Assembly (NCBI GenBank): GCA_947493575.1 | Contig: CANLRQ010000015.1 | Location: 22,054-86,053 of the forward strand | Direction of reading: 5' to 3' | From: an uncultured Marinomonas sp. | Lineage (GTDB): Bacteria; Pseudomonadota; Gammaproteobacteria; Pseudomonadales; Marinomonadaceae | DNA length: 64,000 nucleotides | Shown: in pieces, positions 9,079 through 18,424 of the stretch | Position numbering within the stretch: the stretch's first letter is position 1 | Layout of the letters: each line of letters begins with the position of its first letter | Position numbers and translations under genes: made by a program | The notes under the pieces: generated by a model | The model's input: the letters and a program-made list of their open reading frames with translations, nothing else | What the model was told of the DNA's origin: nothing | Database searches by the model: none

Positions 9079-10863
9079 ATGAGTCAAATGGACAAGTCGA
9101 CATCTGAGCAACAAATAAAACCTACTGGGCGTCAGCTGTACTTTCGATTACTGACGTATTTAAAAGGTTCTTGGCATTACCTTTTATTAAGTATTGTTGG
9201 TTTTATAATGTATGCCTCAATGGAGCCTGCACTTGCGGCTTTGTTAAAACATATTGTTGATGTTGTATCAAATGGGCAATCTTCAGAAAATCGATTGCTT
9301 ATTCCTCTGGCAATCTTAGGAATCTTTCTTATCCGAGGGCTTGGGACCTTTACTAGCTCCTATTTTATGGCTCAAATTGCAACCAAGATTGTATTTGATC
9401 TGCGAACCGACATGTTTGATAAGTTGGTGACCTTACCTTCGAGCTACTTTCACTCAATGCCTACTGGGCGCTTATTAGCAAAGCTGACTTATGATACTGA
9501 ACAAGTAATTGGTTCTGTAACCAATGCGATTAAAACATTACTTAGAGAAGGTTTTACCGTAATTGGCTTGATGGGTTACATGCTGTATACCAACTGGCGC
9601 TTGTCTCTACTTTTCTTACTTATTATTCCCATTATTGGTGTGATTGTTTCCTATGCCTCAAAGCGTTTTCGCAAATTAAGTACGCGCATCCAAAATTCAA
9701 TGGGTGGCGTCACAGATGTGGCTTCAGAGTCAATAAAAGGGCAAGAAGTCATTAAAATTTTTGGTGGTACTGACTTTGAAACAAAACGTTTTTATCAGGC
9801 TGCAAATGAAAATCGTCGCTCACAATTAAAATTGGAATTAACCAAAGCACTTAATGTTCCCATTGTTCAGTTTATTGTTGCGGTTGCATTGGCGGCTCTT
9901 ATTTTTATGGCGCTTGATCCAACAATCAGTGCATCCATGTCGGCAGGTGACTTTGTGGCTTTTATTGGTGCTGCTGGCATGTTGAGTAAGCCAATGCGTC
10001 AATTGACAGAAGTAAACAGCATTTTGCAAAAGGGGATTTCGGCAGCAGAAAGTATTTTTGAATTTTTGGATTTAGACATAGAGAAGAATACAGGCTCGAA
10101 GCAAGTGAAAAAAGTAAATGGTGATATTCAGTTTAAACAGCTTAATTTCACTTATCCGAATACAGATAAACAGGTTTTAAATAATGTTTCTATCTCATTG
10201 CCTGCGGGTAAAACCCTTGCTCTAGTTGGAAAGTCTGGTGGAGGGAAGTCAACTTTCGCAAACCTTATTCCACGCTTTTATGATGTGGAAGAAGGTAGTT
10301 TGCTATTAGATAATGAGCCAATTAATCAGCTTTCTCTTGAAAATCTTCGAAAACATATTGCTTTAGTTAATCAAAATGTCGTTCTTTTTAATGGGTCTAT
10401 TCGTTCGAATATTGCCTATGGAGATTTAAATAGTGCCTCTGATAAAGACATTATTGCAGCGGCTGAGGCGGCAAATGCATGGGGCTTTATTCAAGAGCTT
10501 GAGTTGGGTTTAGATACCATGGTCGGTGAAAATGGTGTGTTATTATCTGGTGGGCAAAGGCAGCGTATTGCTATCGCAAGAGCCATATTGAAAAATGCAC
10601 CTATCTTGATTTTAGATGAGGCAACATCGGCGTTGGACTCAGAGTCTGAGAGAGCGATTCAGCAAGCCTTAGATACCTTAATGAAGGACAGAACGACCAT
10701 TGCGATTGCCCATCGATTATCTACCATTGAAAATGCCGACATTATTGCGGTAGTTGACCATGGGAATGTCGTAGAAATGGGAGCTCATTTGGAGTTGTTG
10801 GAGAAAAAAGGCGCCTATGCTCGGCTTCATAAACAGCAGTTTAACGATCCTGAGGACGCATGA
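9079..10863 (+). CDS. msbA: Lipid A export ATP-binding/permease protein
   Basis: A homodimeric ABC exporter that flips lipid A-core across the inner membrane. The N-terminal half has about six TM segments (for example YLLLSIVGFIMYASM, LSLLFLLIIPIIGVIVSYA). The nucleotide-binding domain has Walker A GKSGGGKST at 384-392, signature LSGGQRQR, Walker B ILILDEATSALD and H-loop IAIAHRLSTI. Length 594 aa is close to E. coli MsbA. It starts immediately after hldE and its stop overlaps waaA, so the three are translated from one transcript. The orthology call rests on length, domain order and LPS neighbours. Confidence 0.95.
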   Translation: MSQMDKSTSEQQIKPTGRQLYFRLLTYLKGSWHYLLLSIVGFIMYASMEPALAALLKHIVDVVSNGQSSENRLLIPLAILGIFLIRGLGTFTSSYFMAQIATKIVFDLRTDMFDKLVTLPSSYFHSMPTGRLLAKLTYDTEQVIGSVTNAIKTLLREGFTVIGLMGYMLYTNWRLSLLFLLIIPIIGVIVSYASKRFRKLSTRIQNSMGGVTDVASESIKGQEVIKIFGGTDFETKRFYQAANENRRSQLKLELTKALNVPIVQFIVAVALAALIFMALDPTISASMSAGDFVAFIGAAGMLSKPMRQLTEVNSILQKGISAAESIFEFLDLDIEKNTGSKQVKKVNGDIQFKQLNFTYPNTDKQVLNNVSISLPAGKTLALVGKSGGGKSTFANLIPRFYDVEEGSLLLDNEPINQLSLENLRKHIALVNQNVVLFNGSIRSNIAYGDLNSASDKDIIAAAEAANAWGFIQELELGLDTMVGENGVLLSGGQRQRIAIARAILKNAPILILDEATSALDSESERAIQQALDTLMKDRTTIAIAHRLSTIENADIIAVVDHGNVVEMGAHLELLEKKGAYARLHKQQFNDPEDA

Positions 10864-12104
10864 TGTGGGTTTATCAGCTGCTTTTGAAAGTATTAACGCC
10901 TTGGATTTTGCGTAAACTGAAACGGTTCGGTAAAGAATATGATAACTATTTTATAAATCAGGCGTTTGGCGAAGTTGAAAAAGACATTCATGCCGACCTT
11001 TGGATTCACTGTGCTTCTGTTGGAGAAGTTTTAGCTGTTAGACCTTTAGTTAATCAATGGCAGGCGCTTTATCCAAATAAACATTTATTGATCACTACAG
11101 TAACGCCGACAGGTGCTGCCCAGGTGTCTTCTCTATTCAACGAAAACGTCCAGCATCATTACTTGCCAGTTGATTGGGTAAAGTCAGTAGAGGGTTTTTT
11201 GTCTAAGCTGACTTGTCCTAAGTTATTAATTGTTGAAACTGAGTTATGGCCAAATTTATTAACCGGATGTAAAAAACATAATATTCAAGTCCATATTATT
11301 AATGCGCGCTTAAGTGAGCGATCATTCCGAAAATACGCAAAATTTTCCTCCCTGTCTAAAAAGTTAATGCAGTTGCCTGTTCAATTTTGCGCCCATGATG
11401 ATGAAGATGCTAAGCGTTTTCGACAATTAGGTGCTAACTCTGTATGTGTAACGGGCAATATTAAATTCGATTTGGCCGTTCCTGATAATGTGAAAGGAAG
11501 TGACTGGAAAAGGAATGTGGGTCCCTTATTACCTATTTGGGTGGGAGCCAGTACGCACGATGGTGAAGAAAAGCTGCTGTTAGAAGCCCACAGTAGGGTT
11601 AAAAAGACCTTTGAAGCGGCTTTGTTGTTATTAGTTCCTCGTCATCCTGAGCGTTTTGATGCTGTATATGAATTGGCACAGTCTCAGTTTGATCGTGTAG
11701 CGAAACGCAGTGAGGTCTCTCAGAAAGACTGGTCTCAATACGATGTTGTTGTAGGGGATTCAATGGGAGAGCTTCTTTATTACTACCAGTGCGCTGATAT
11801 TGCCTTTGTTGGCGGTAGTTTAATTGAGCGAGGTGGGCATAACCCTATTGAGCCTGCCTTGTTGTCGAAACCCATTCTTGTGGGTGAGCATACGTTTAAT
11901 TTTAAAGAGATGACTCAAGGATTGCTTCAGGATGAAGCGGCATGGAAGTGCTCGACTGTTGTTGAGATTGAAAATTCGGTTAAACAACTGTTTGAAAATG
12001 AGCAATCCCGTCTTTATATGGGGGGTAAAGCCTTACTCTTTGCAAAAAAGAATCAAGGAGCGGTTGAGCGGGTACTAAAAAAAGTAGGGGAAGTTGAAAA
12101 GTAA
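10860..12104 (+). CDS. waaA: Kdo transferase (3-deoxy-D-manno-octulosonic acid transferase)
   Basis: Transfers Kdo from CMP-Kdo to lipid IVA at the inner membrane, completing the lipid A-Kdo acceptor for the heptosyltransferases. It shows a short N-terminal membrane anchor, then the conserved ASVGEVLAVRPLV with the catalytic glutamate, ETELWPNLL, NARLSERSF, VPRHPERF, and FVGGSLIERGGHNPIEPALL of the donor site. Two adjacent ATGs (10860 and 10863) overlap the msbA stop; GAGG at 10852-10855 suits the second slightly better. The 414 aa length is normal. One Kdo transferase step only is certain; mono- or bifunctionality cannot be read. Confidence 0.95.
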   Translation: MMWVYQLLLKVLTPWILRKLKRFGKEYDNYFINQAFGEVEKDIHADLWIHCASVGEVLAVRPLVNQWQALYPNKHLLITTVTPTGAAQVSSLFNENVQHHYLPVDWVKSVEGFLSKLTCPKLLIVETELWPNLLTGCKKHNIQVHIINARLSERSFRKYAKFSSLSKKLMQLPVQFCAHDDEDAKRFRQLGANSVCVTGNIKFDLAVPDNVKGSDWKRNVGPLLPIWVGASTHDGEEKLLLEAHSRVKKTFEAALLLLVPRHPERFDAVYELAQSQFDRVAKRSEVSQKDWSQYDVVVGDSMGELLYYYQCADIAFVGGSLIERGGHNPIEPALLSKPILVGEHTFNFKEMTQGLLQDEAAWKCSTVVEIENSVKQLFENEQSRLYMGGKALLFAKKNQGAVERVLKKVGEVEK

Positions 12105-12155
12105 GAGTTGAAAGGCTCTACATAATAAGTTTCTAGCGATTTTTTAGATTATCAT

Positions 12156-12161
12156 TATAAT
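12156..12161 (+). promoter_or_regulatory. Candidate -10 element of the thi operon promoter
   Basis: TATAAT lies about 16 bases before the first conserved base of the TPP riboswitch, which places transcription initiation near 12168, the expected distance. No good -35 hexamer sits 16-18 bases upstream, so this is supported by the -10 and its position only. Confidence 0.45.
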
Positions 12162-12177
12162 CGTTTACGAATATATC

Positions 12178-12272
12178 TCATGGGGTGCCTTTTTAAGGCT
12201 GAGAAGCAATAAGTACTACTTTGCTAACCCGTTGAACCTGATCCAGATTATGCTGGCGTAGGGATTGAGATC
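12178..12272 (+). ncRNA. TPP riboswitch (THI element)
   Basis: The conserved thi-box strings are present in order: GGGGTGCC (12182-12189), AGGCTGAGA (12196-12204), ACCCGTTGAACCTGATCC (12227-12244) and the CTGGCGTAGGGA helix partner (12253-12264). It precedes thiBPQ. Downstream, CGCTC (12300-12304) can pair with GAGCG (12322-12326), which contains the Shine-Dalgarno GGAG of thiB. A translation-blocking switch is therefore likely; no hairpin directly followed by a U-run was found in the leader. Confidence 0.95.
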
Positions 12273-12331
12273 TTGCTTTTTGGCAGCCTCACACCGCGCC
12301 GCTCATTGATTTTTTTAATTGGAGCGACTAA

Positions 12332-13345
12332 ATGCGTTTTACTTCTTTTTTTTCTTTTTCTGCAACCATTCTTGCAACATCTCTTTTAGCAACGACAGCC
12401 ATTGCAGACAAAAGTAATACTCTTACTGTATATACCTATGACTCTTTTTCTTCTGATTGGGGTCCTGGCCCAAAAATAAAAGAAGACTTCGAAAAAGTGT
12501 GTGCTTGTGAGTTGAAATACGTTGGCCTAGATTCTTCTGTTGGTATTTTATCGCGTATACAACTTGAAGGCGCTTCATCAAAAGCGGATGTTTTGCTTGG
12601 ATTGGACGTTAATTTAATGGCTTCGGCTGAAAAAACGGGCCTATTAGCTACACACACGGTAAATACAGAAAAAGTTACGGTACCTAATGGATGGAATAAC
12701 CCATACTTTGTACCTTTTGATCAAGGTTATTTTGCTTTTATTTACGATACTGAAAAATTGCAAACTGTTCCAACTTCATTGAACGATATTGTTGAGAGCC
12801 AAGATTTAAGAGTAATTTATCAAGACCCGCGTACGAGCACACCGGGGTTAGGTTTATTGTTATGGATGAAATCAGTTTATGGTGATAAGGCTGACGAAGC
12901 TTGGGAAAAATTAAGTTCCCATACTGTTACTGTAACGAAGGGCTGGTATGACGGTTACAGCTTATTTTTGAAAGGTGAAGCTGATGTGGTACTCAGTTAT
13001 ACGACTTCTCCTGCCTATCATATGGTTGCTGAAGGCGTAAATAAATACCAAGCTGCACCTGCTTCAGAGGGATTTTATCCACAAGTAGAAGTCGCTGCAC
13101 AACTAAAAAATGCACCTAATCCTGAATTAGCAGGTCAGTTTATGTCATTTATCTTAGAGGATGGGTTTCAGTCCCATGTTGCGACGGGTAATTGGATGTT
13201 TCCTGTAGTAGAGACTACAACACCTTTACCAGAAGCGTTTTCTTCTTTGGAACAGCCTACAAAAGTGCTTTCACTTCCTGTTGAAGACGTATCCATGAAT
13301 CGCAGTGTTTGGGTAGATGAGTGGCTAGAAGCAACAACTCGATAA
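12332..13345 (+). CDS. thiB: Thiamine ABC transporter, periplasmic binding protein
   Basis: Binds thiamine, TMP or TPP in the periplasm for the ThiPQ importer. A Sec signal peptide of about 25 residues ends in ATTAIA before DKSNT. The mature part begins with the TVYTYDSF pattern of ThiB/TbpA and shows ADVLLGLDVNLM, VPFDQGYFAFIYD, QDPRTSTPGLGLLLW and KGWYDGYSLFLKGEADVVLSYTTSPAYH, all characteristic of the family. The 337 aa length fits. A TPP riboswitch precedes it, with the Shine-Dalgarno GGAG at 12321-12324 inside the predicted sequestering stem. Its TAA overlaps the ATG of thiP. Confidence 0.96.
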   Translation: MRFTSFFSFSATILATSLLATTAIADKSNTLTVYTYDSFSSDWGPGPKIKEDFEKVCACELKYVGLDSSVGILSRIQLEGASSKADVLLGLDVNLMASAEKTGLLATHTVNTEKVTVPNGWNNPYFVPFDQGYFAFIYDTEKLQTVPTSLNDIVESQDLRVIYQDPRTSTPGLGLLLWMKSVYGDKADEAWEKLSSHTVTVTKGWYDGYSLFLKGEADVVLSYTTSPAYHMVAEGVNKYQAAPASEGFYPQVEVAAQLKNAPNPELAGQFMSFILEDGFQSHVATGNWMFPVVETTTPLPEAFSSLEQPTKVLSLPVEDVSMNRSVWVDEWLEATTR

Positions 13346-14958
13346 TGCGAATCGAATTAAGCGCCTTGTCATTATCATTGTCTCAATGGCGCTTACTGCC
13401 CGCTTTTTGCCTTATTCTTGTCTTTACTTTAATAGGAGCTGCCAGTTTGGCAGCTCTTTTGTTTTATGGTGAAGCGGACAGGTGGGGCTCTTATTTGTCT
13501 AGTACCTATTTGTGGCGAGTAGTTCGTTTCTCTCTTTGGCAGGCTCTATTAAGCAGTGTATTAAGCATAGGGTTTGCTATTCCCATTGCCTCGGCTTTAA
13601 TGCGCCGTCAATTTTTTGGGCGTGATACCTTATTCCAGTTGTTTGCCGTTTCTATGGTTGTTCCGAGCATTGTTGCTATTTTAGGTATTGTTATTGTTTA
13701 TGGCCGAAGTGGATGGATAAATTCATGGATAGGAGTGGAAGTGCCCTTATATGGCCTTTTAGGCATATTACTGGCTCACCTGTTCTTCAATTTACCTTTA
13801 GCAGTACGTTTATTGGTGCAGGCTCATGGTTTGATTCCTCAAGCACAATGGCGCCTCGCTCTTCAATTAGGGTTCTCTCGTTGGCAAGCGTTTAAAACTA
13901 TCGAGTGGCATTACATCAGAAAGGCGTTACCTGGCGCATTTGTATTAATATTTATGCTTTGCTTTTCGAGTTTTGCAGTGGTGCTCAGTCTTGGCGGTGG
14001 TCCTAAATCCAGCACACTCGAGGTTGCTATCTATCAGGCATTACGTTTTGATTTTGATGTGTCTAAGGCAAGTGTGCTTTCTCTTTTGCAAGTCTTGATA
14101 TGCAGCTCTGTAGCCTTATTAATTTACCGTTTCTCTTTGCCTTTAAAACAAGATAATAGTGTACTCACATTAACAAGTTATCGTTTAAAGGACAGCTTTT
14201 GGAGTCGACTTTTTGATTATGGAGCAATTGCATTTGCTTTGTTGCTCATTATTCCTCCATTTATCGCCATATTAGAACCTGTTTATTCAAAGGTATTTTG
14301 GCAAACCTTACAAGATAAAAAAATGTGGATGGCTGTAGGTGTGTCTCTAAAAATTGCGATACCCGCAGCGATACTAAGCGTGACCTTGGGGATTGGTTTT
14401 GTATTTGTTGCTCGATATGCGTACTTTCGCCCTCAATTAGTTTGGCTTGCTAAGCTGGTTGAGCATTTAGGGAGCAGTATTTTAATGATTCCTGGCTTGG
14501 TTATCGCCACAGGGCTGTTTTTGATTTTTCGTCAAATTGGTTGGGGGTTTGATCAAGGGTACTGGATCGTTGTTTGGGTTAATGGAATGATGGCGTTACC
14601 TTTTGTCTTGAGGGCCTTAGTCCCCGTATTTTATCAGCAAGAAAAACGTTATCGCATGTTGTATGCGAGTTTGGGGATATGGGGGTGGCCTCGCTTTTTA
14701 TTAGAATGGCCAGTGGTTAGAGGCAGTATTTCTCAAGCGTTTGGTTATGCGCTTTTGCTTTGTTTGGGTGATATGGGTGTTATAGCTCTATTTGGTTCGT
14801 CTGGTTTGATGTCTTTACCCTTGTACTTGTTTCAATTAATTGGTTCTTATCGATTGGAGCAGGGCTCAAGTGTGGCTGTTGTGCTGGTGATTCTGTGTGT
14901 GCTGCTGTTTGTTCTTTCTACCCGTATTATAGGAGGCGTTTCTCGTGTTAAACATTGA
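13345..14958 (+). CDS. thiP: Thiamine ABC transporter, fused permease
   Basis: Inner-membrane channel for thiamine uptake, made of two fused permease halves of about six TM segments each. EAA-loop-like stretches occur in both halves: LIPQAQWRLALQLGFSRWQAF in the first and RYRMLYASLGIWGWPRF in the second. I chose ATG 13345, which overlaps the thiB stop (TAATG), over an in-frame GTG at 13321. The 537 aa product matches ThiP length. It works with ThiB and the ThiQ ATPase, whose start lies inside the end of this gene. Confidence 0.95.
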   Translation: MRIELSALSLSLSQWRLLPAFCLILVFTLIGAASLAALLFYGEADRWGSYLSSTYLWRVVRFSLWQALLSSVLSIGFAIPIASALMRRQFFGRDTLFQLFAVSMVVPSIVAILGIVIVYGRSGWINSWIGVEVPLYGLLGILLAHLFFNLPLAVRLLVQAHGLIPQAQWRLALQLGFSRWQAFKTIEWHYIRKALPGAFVLIFMLCFSSFAVVLSLGGGPKSSTLEVAIYQALRFDFDVSKASVLSLLQVLICSSVALLIYRFSLPLKQDNSVLTLTSYRLKDSFWSRLFDYGAIAFALLLIIPPFIAILEPVYSKVFWQTLQDKKMWMAVGVSLKIAIPAAILSVTLGIGFVFVARYAYFRPQLVWLAKLVEHLGSSILMIPGLVIATGLFLIFRQIGWGFDQGYWIVVWVNGMMALPFVLRALVPVFYQQEKRYRMLYASLGIWGWPRFLLEWPVVRGSISQAFGYALLLCLGDMGVIALFGSSGLMSLPLYLFQLIGSYRLEQGSSVAVVLVILCVLLFVLSTRIIGGVSRVKH

Positions 14959-15658
14959 TTTAACCTATTCTTGGGCCTCATTTAGTGCTCATTATCAGGT
15001 GAATATTACTAAAGGTTTGACTACCTTGCTTGGTGGCAGTGGAGAAGGGAAAAGTACTCTCTTACAGTTGGTGGGCGGTTTTATAGAAGGGGATGGAAAA
15101 CTAACGTTTGAGGATGATAATTTACAAGGGATGCCGCCTTATAACAGACCTATTACAACTTTATTTCAAAGTGACAATTTATTCCCTCAATTAACTGTTT
15201 GGCAGAATATTGCAATTGGTTTGCACCCAAGTGGTAAGTTGACAGATAAGGAAAGGAGTACGGTTGAATGGGCTTTGAGTAAAACTCAGTTAAAAGAACA
15301 ATTAGATAAATTTCCCGATATGCTCTCTGGAGGTCAAGCTCAACGAGTTGCTTTGGCGCGAGCACTGGTAAGGAAAAGACCGATTCTTTTACTAGATGAA
15401 CCTTTTAGCGCGCTTGACCCTAATTTGAGAGAAGAGATGCTGTTGTTAGTAGCTGATTTAACACATGATTTAGGCTTAACAACATTGCTTATTTCCCATC
15501 ACCCCCATGAAGCAAAATTAGCTGGTGGAAATATAATGTTAATTAAATCGGGAAAGGTCCAGGTTCACGGAGATGTGTCTTTGTTAGAGGAATACGATTC
15601 AATTCCAGCTCTAGCTGGGTATTTAGGTCCAAACAAACTCAGTGTTGAATTGGGATAA
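14945..15658 (+). CDS. thiQ: Thiamine ABC transporter, ATP-binding protein
   Basis: ATPase of the ThiBPQ importer, on the cytoplasmic side. It shows Walker A GGSGEGKST, Q-loop LFQSDNLFPQLTV, signature LSGGQAQR, Walker B ILLLDEPFSALD and switch histidine LLISHH. The short 237 aa length without a C-terminal regulatory domain is typical of ThiQ. The GTG start at 14945 is supported by AGGAGG at 14931-14936 and overlaps thiP by 14 bases. The DMT transporter that follows starts two bases after its stop. Confidence 0.95.
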   Translation: MLNIDLTYSWASFSAHYQVNITKGLTTLLGGSGEGKSTLLQLVGGFIEGDGKLTFEDDNLQGMPPYNRPITTLFQSDNLFPQLTVWQNIAIGLHPSGKLTDKERSTVEWALSKTQLKEQLDKFPDMLSGGQAQRVALARALVRKRPILLLDEPFSALDPNLREEMLLLVADLTHDLGLTTLLISHHPHEAKLAGGNIMLIKSGKVQVHGDVSLLEEYDSIPALAGYLGPNKLSVELG

Positions 15659-15660
15659 AT

Positions 15661-16530
15661 ATGCTTTCTAGTATGACCTCAAACCTTCTAATGAAGGGGA
15701 TTTACGCCACTATTGCTTATGCTTTTATTATGTCGATTACAGCACTGGCAGCAAAAGTGGTTCAGCAAGAAATTGCAGTGATTACTTTGGTATTTTGGCA
15801 AAGTGTTTTCTGCTTGTTACTGTTATTACCTCAACAAAAAGGTCATTGGGTTCCTCGTTCGGCTTTTGTGTGGAAAATACATTTCCTAAGGAGTGTTGGT
15901 GGTTTCACTGGTTTTGTTTTTTATTATTACGCACTGAATCATATTCCTTTAGTTGAAGCTTCTTTGTTGCGCTCTTGTGCCCCATTGTGCGTACCTTTTG
16001 TGGTGCTAATTATGCATAATATTCGTATACCTACTCGTCGATGGTTACCGATTGTAATTGGTTTTGTCGGGGTGATTTTTATTATTCAGCCAACTCCAAC
16101 ACATGTTGATATTTGGCATTTGATTGGTTTTACATCCGCCATCGGGTTGGCCTTTTCTATGGTAACAACGCGGATGCTTTCAAAAGAAGTAAGGAGCGAA
16201 GAAACGATGACTGTATATTTCGCCGTTTCTGCATTATTGTCGTTATTTGTCGCTTTGATTCAAAATGAAAGTTTGTATGTTCCTTTGTCTTTGTATGTCT
16301 GGATCTTTGTAGTTGCAGCAACACTTTATGCAGGAATGTTTTTATACACAAAAGCTTATACATATGCTCCCGCTAGTGTGGTATCACCAATAAGTTATAT
16401 TGGTGTTGTATTTAGTGGTGTTTGGGGATGGCTGATTTGGGGGCATATTCCAGATATATATGCTGTTTTAGGGATGGGGTGCATCTTTATCAGTATTCTA
16501 TACAGTGCAAGGTTGTCTAGAGGAGGCTAG
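15661..16530 (+). CDS. EamA/DMT-family transporter, probable last gene of the thi operon
   Basis: Ten predicted TM helices in two EamA repeats (about residues 14-140 and 150-285), 289 aa, with no soluble domain. It begins two bases after thiQ, so transcription from the TPP-controlled promoter is likely. That suggests transport of thiamine or a pyrimidine or thiazole precursor, but this is inference from position. By sequence alone it resembles general RhaT/EamA carriers, including the SAM-uptake-like branch. It ends close to a convergent second DMT gene. Confidence 0.8.
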   Translation: MLSSMTSNLLMKGIYATIAYAFIMSITALAAKVVQQEIAVITLVFWQSVFCLLLLLPQQKGHWVPRSAFVWKIHFLRSVGGFTGFVFYYYALNHIPLVEASLLRSCAPLCVPFVVLIMHNIRIPTRRWLPIVIGFVGVIFIIQPTPTHVDIWHLIGFTSAIGLAFSMVTTRMLSKEVRSEETMTVYFAVSALLSLFVALIQNESLYVPLSLYVWIFVVAATLYAGMFLYTKAYTYAPASVVSPISYIGVVFSGVWGWLIWGHIPDIYAVLGMGCIFISILYSARLSRGG

Positions 16531-16572
16531 ATCAAGGGCTCCCTCTTCTCCCTCGAGTGATAATAGAAGGAA

Positions 16573-17475
16573 TTAAGAGGTTACTGTCTGTTTTCTTTTT
16601 ATCTTGTTTAAGATTGTCGCAATAAATATGCCGCCGAATATAAAAATGATGCCGCTAATATGGTAACCATAAAGACTTTCTTTTAAGAAAAAATAAGAAA
16701 GAAAGATGCTAAAGACTGGCATTAAATGAATAAAGTGACCTGCAGTGGCTGCGCCTAATTTTTGAATACCCGCATTCCAGCATAAAAAAGCGCCAATTGA
16801 GGCAAATATGGACATATAGGCAATAGTTAGCCAATCTAAATGGGTTAGGCTACTTACGTCTTGATTGCTAAAGAAGAAGACTAGAGGGATCTGGATGCTT
16901 GTTCCTATTAGCGCTGTACTGGAAAAAAAACCAAGCATAGACAAGTTTTTTGGCTTTTTAGCAATCAGCACCGAATAGACTGCCCAACAAAGAGCGGCTG
17001 CAATAATCCATAAATCACCAGTAGAAACAGTTAAGTTTAATAAGGTTTCTAATGTTCCTTGGCTAACAATGTTGATAACACCGAGTGTTGAGATAAGTAT
17101 GCCTGTATTTTGTAGCCAAGTCGTTTTTTGTCCTAGCAATAGTCTTGCTGTAATTAAAATGATAACGGGCATGACGGAATTAAGTAGTACTGCGTTGGTA
17201 ACGCTGGTAGTCGTCAGCCCTATGTATAGGAATAGGTTGTAATTACATACGCCAAACCAAGCAAAAAAAGTTAATATTTTCCAATTTTGTGCAATGATTT
17301 TTCTTTCAAGTATTAAGGCTTTATATGCGAATGGTACAACAAACAGACAAGCGAGAGACCAGCGAGCAAAAGAAAGGAAGAAAGGGTCTAAACCTGTTTC
17401 CAGAGTTATTCTGCCTAAAACGTAATTTCCCGACCAAAAAAGAATAGGTAACAGTAGATAGATAAATGCTGGCAT
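16573..17475 (-). CDS. EamA/DMT-family transporter
   Basis: An integral membrane protein of 300 aa with ten predicted TM segments and the two-fold EamA repeat. FWSGNYVLGRITLETGLDPFFLSFARW at the N-terminus and AATAGHFIHLMPVFSIFLSYFFL near the end are typical family blocks. A basic tail (KIKRKQ) suggests the usual cytoplasmic C-terminus. It follows another DMT gene by 13 bases on the same strand, probably as an operon. The substrate cannot be deduced; amino acid or metabolite efflux is most common in this family. Confidence 0.85.
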   Translation of the reverse strand: MPAFIYLLLPILFWSGNYVLGRITLETGLDPFFLSFARWSLACLFVVPFAYKALILERKIIAQNWKILTFFAWFGVCNYNLFLYIGLTTTSVTNAVLLNSVMPVIILITARLLLGQKTTWLQNTGILISTLGVINIVSQGTLETLLNLTVSTGDLWIIAAALCWAVYSVLIAKKPKNLSMLGFFSSTALIGTSIQIPLVFFFSNQDVSSLTHLDWLTIAYMSIFASIGAFLCWNAGIQKLGAATAGHFIHLMPVFSIFLSYFFLKESLYGYHISGIIFIFGGIFIATILNKIKRKQTVTS

Positions 17476-17488
17476 GGGTTTCCTTACT

Positions 17489-18385
17489 TTAACTATTGGC
17501 CGCTTTTTTTGACTTTGCTATGTTCTGTATTAGCAACCCTGCGAGTATGCAGATAAGTCCAACTAGAGTCGAGAGTTTTACTTTTTCATCAGTAAATTGT
17601 GACAACCAAAAAATAGACAATATGGGGGAAATAAAAATCAGGTTAGCGATTTTTGTGGCTTTATTTGTGAGCTTAAGTGCGCTATTCCACAGAACAAAGG
17701 TCAATCCCATCTCAAATAGGCCAATATAAACGGCACTTAATATCCCTTTAAGCTGCCACTCATTATGACTTTCAGTAAAAAACCAATAGGCTACAATCAA
17801 TGGCAATGCAAAGCTGAAGTTTAAAGTAAGACCTATTAAAGATGGCCGTTTATCTTTCGTATTTAAGAGCCAGTACATGGCCCATATAACCGTGCTTGCC
17901 AAGGCGAGAAATACGCCGGTAGGATTACTAAACGTCAAGCCCGTAGGGTTGCCGTTGGTCGCAATGATTAACACGCCAAAGTAACAAAATATGGCCGCGA
18001 GAATGTCAAATACGAGTAACTTCTGTTTTAGAATTGGAACGGCCATAAAACTTAGCATAATAGCCCAAGTGTAATTGATTGCTTGTGCTTCTTGAGCTGG
18101 AAGTAAGTCATAAGCTTCTAGCAGAACTAAGTAATAGATAAAGGGATTAACCGCGCCAAAAAACAAAGAGGTTTTCCATGTTGTAGAAGCGTAATGCTTT
18201 AGTTCTTTCCATTGTTTTTTATAGATAACTAAAGTAAATAAAAAAAGCAACGAAGCAAGTGCGGCGATTAATAACAGTTGAATAGGGCTTTGTTGTGATA
18301 ACGAAATACTAAAGGCGGTAGCGACGGTTGACCATAATAATACAGCAATGAAACCAAATAACATCGCTTTAGATTGATCCTGCAT
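17489..18385 (-). CDS. EamA/DMT-family transporter (YddG-like)
   Basis: Ten predicted TM segments in 298 aa. LLWSTVATAFSISLSQQSPIQLLLIAAL, PFIYYLVLLEAYDLLPAQEAQAINYTWAI and LFEMGLTFVLWNSALKLT are like those of the YddG aromatic amino acid exporter branch; that specificity is an inference. Basic C-terminal residues (KSKKAANS) suggest a cytoplasmic tail. It is the first gene of a two-gene DMT operon and is divergent from the rpsF operon, with about 130 bases between. Confidence 0.83.
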   Translation of the reverse strand: MQDQSKAMLFGFIAVLLWSTVATAFSISLSQQSPIQLLLIAALASLLFLFTLVIYKKQWKELKHYASTTWKTSLFFGAVNPFIYYLVLLEAYDLLPAQEAQAINYTWAIMLSFMAVPILKQKLLVFDILAAIFCYFGVLIIATNGNPTGLTFSNPTGVFLALASTVIWAMYWLLNTKDKRPSLIGLTLNFSFALPLIVAYWFFTESHNEWQLKGILSAVYIGLFEMGLTFVLWNSALKLTNKATKIANLIFISPILSIFWLSQFTDEKVKLSTLVGLICILAGLLIQNIAKSKKAANS

Positions 18386-18424
18386 AATTTGAAATCCTAG
18401 GTTCCATTATTTTTAGGGCTGTTA

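Noticed and set aside
16531..16572. Terminator between the convergent DMT genes
   Set aside because: CCTCTT and AAGAGG can pair, but across a long loop and without an adjacent T-run.
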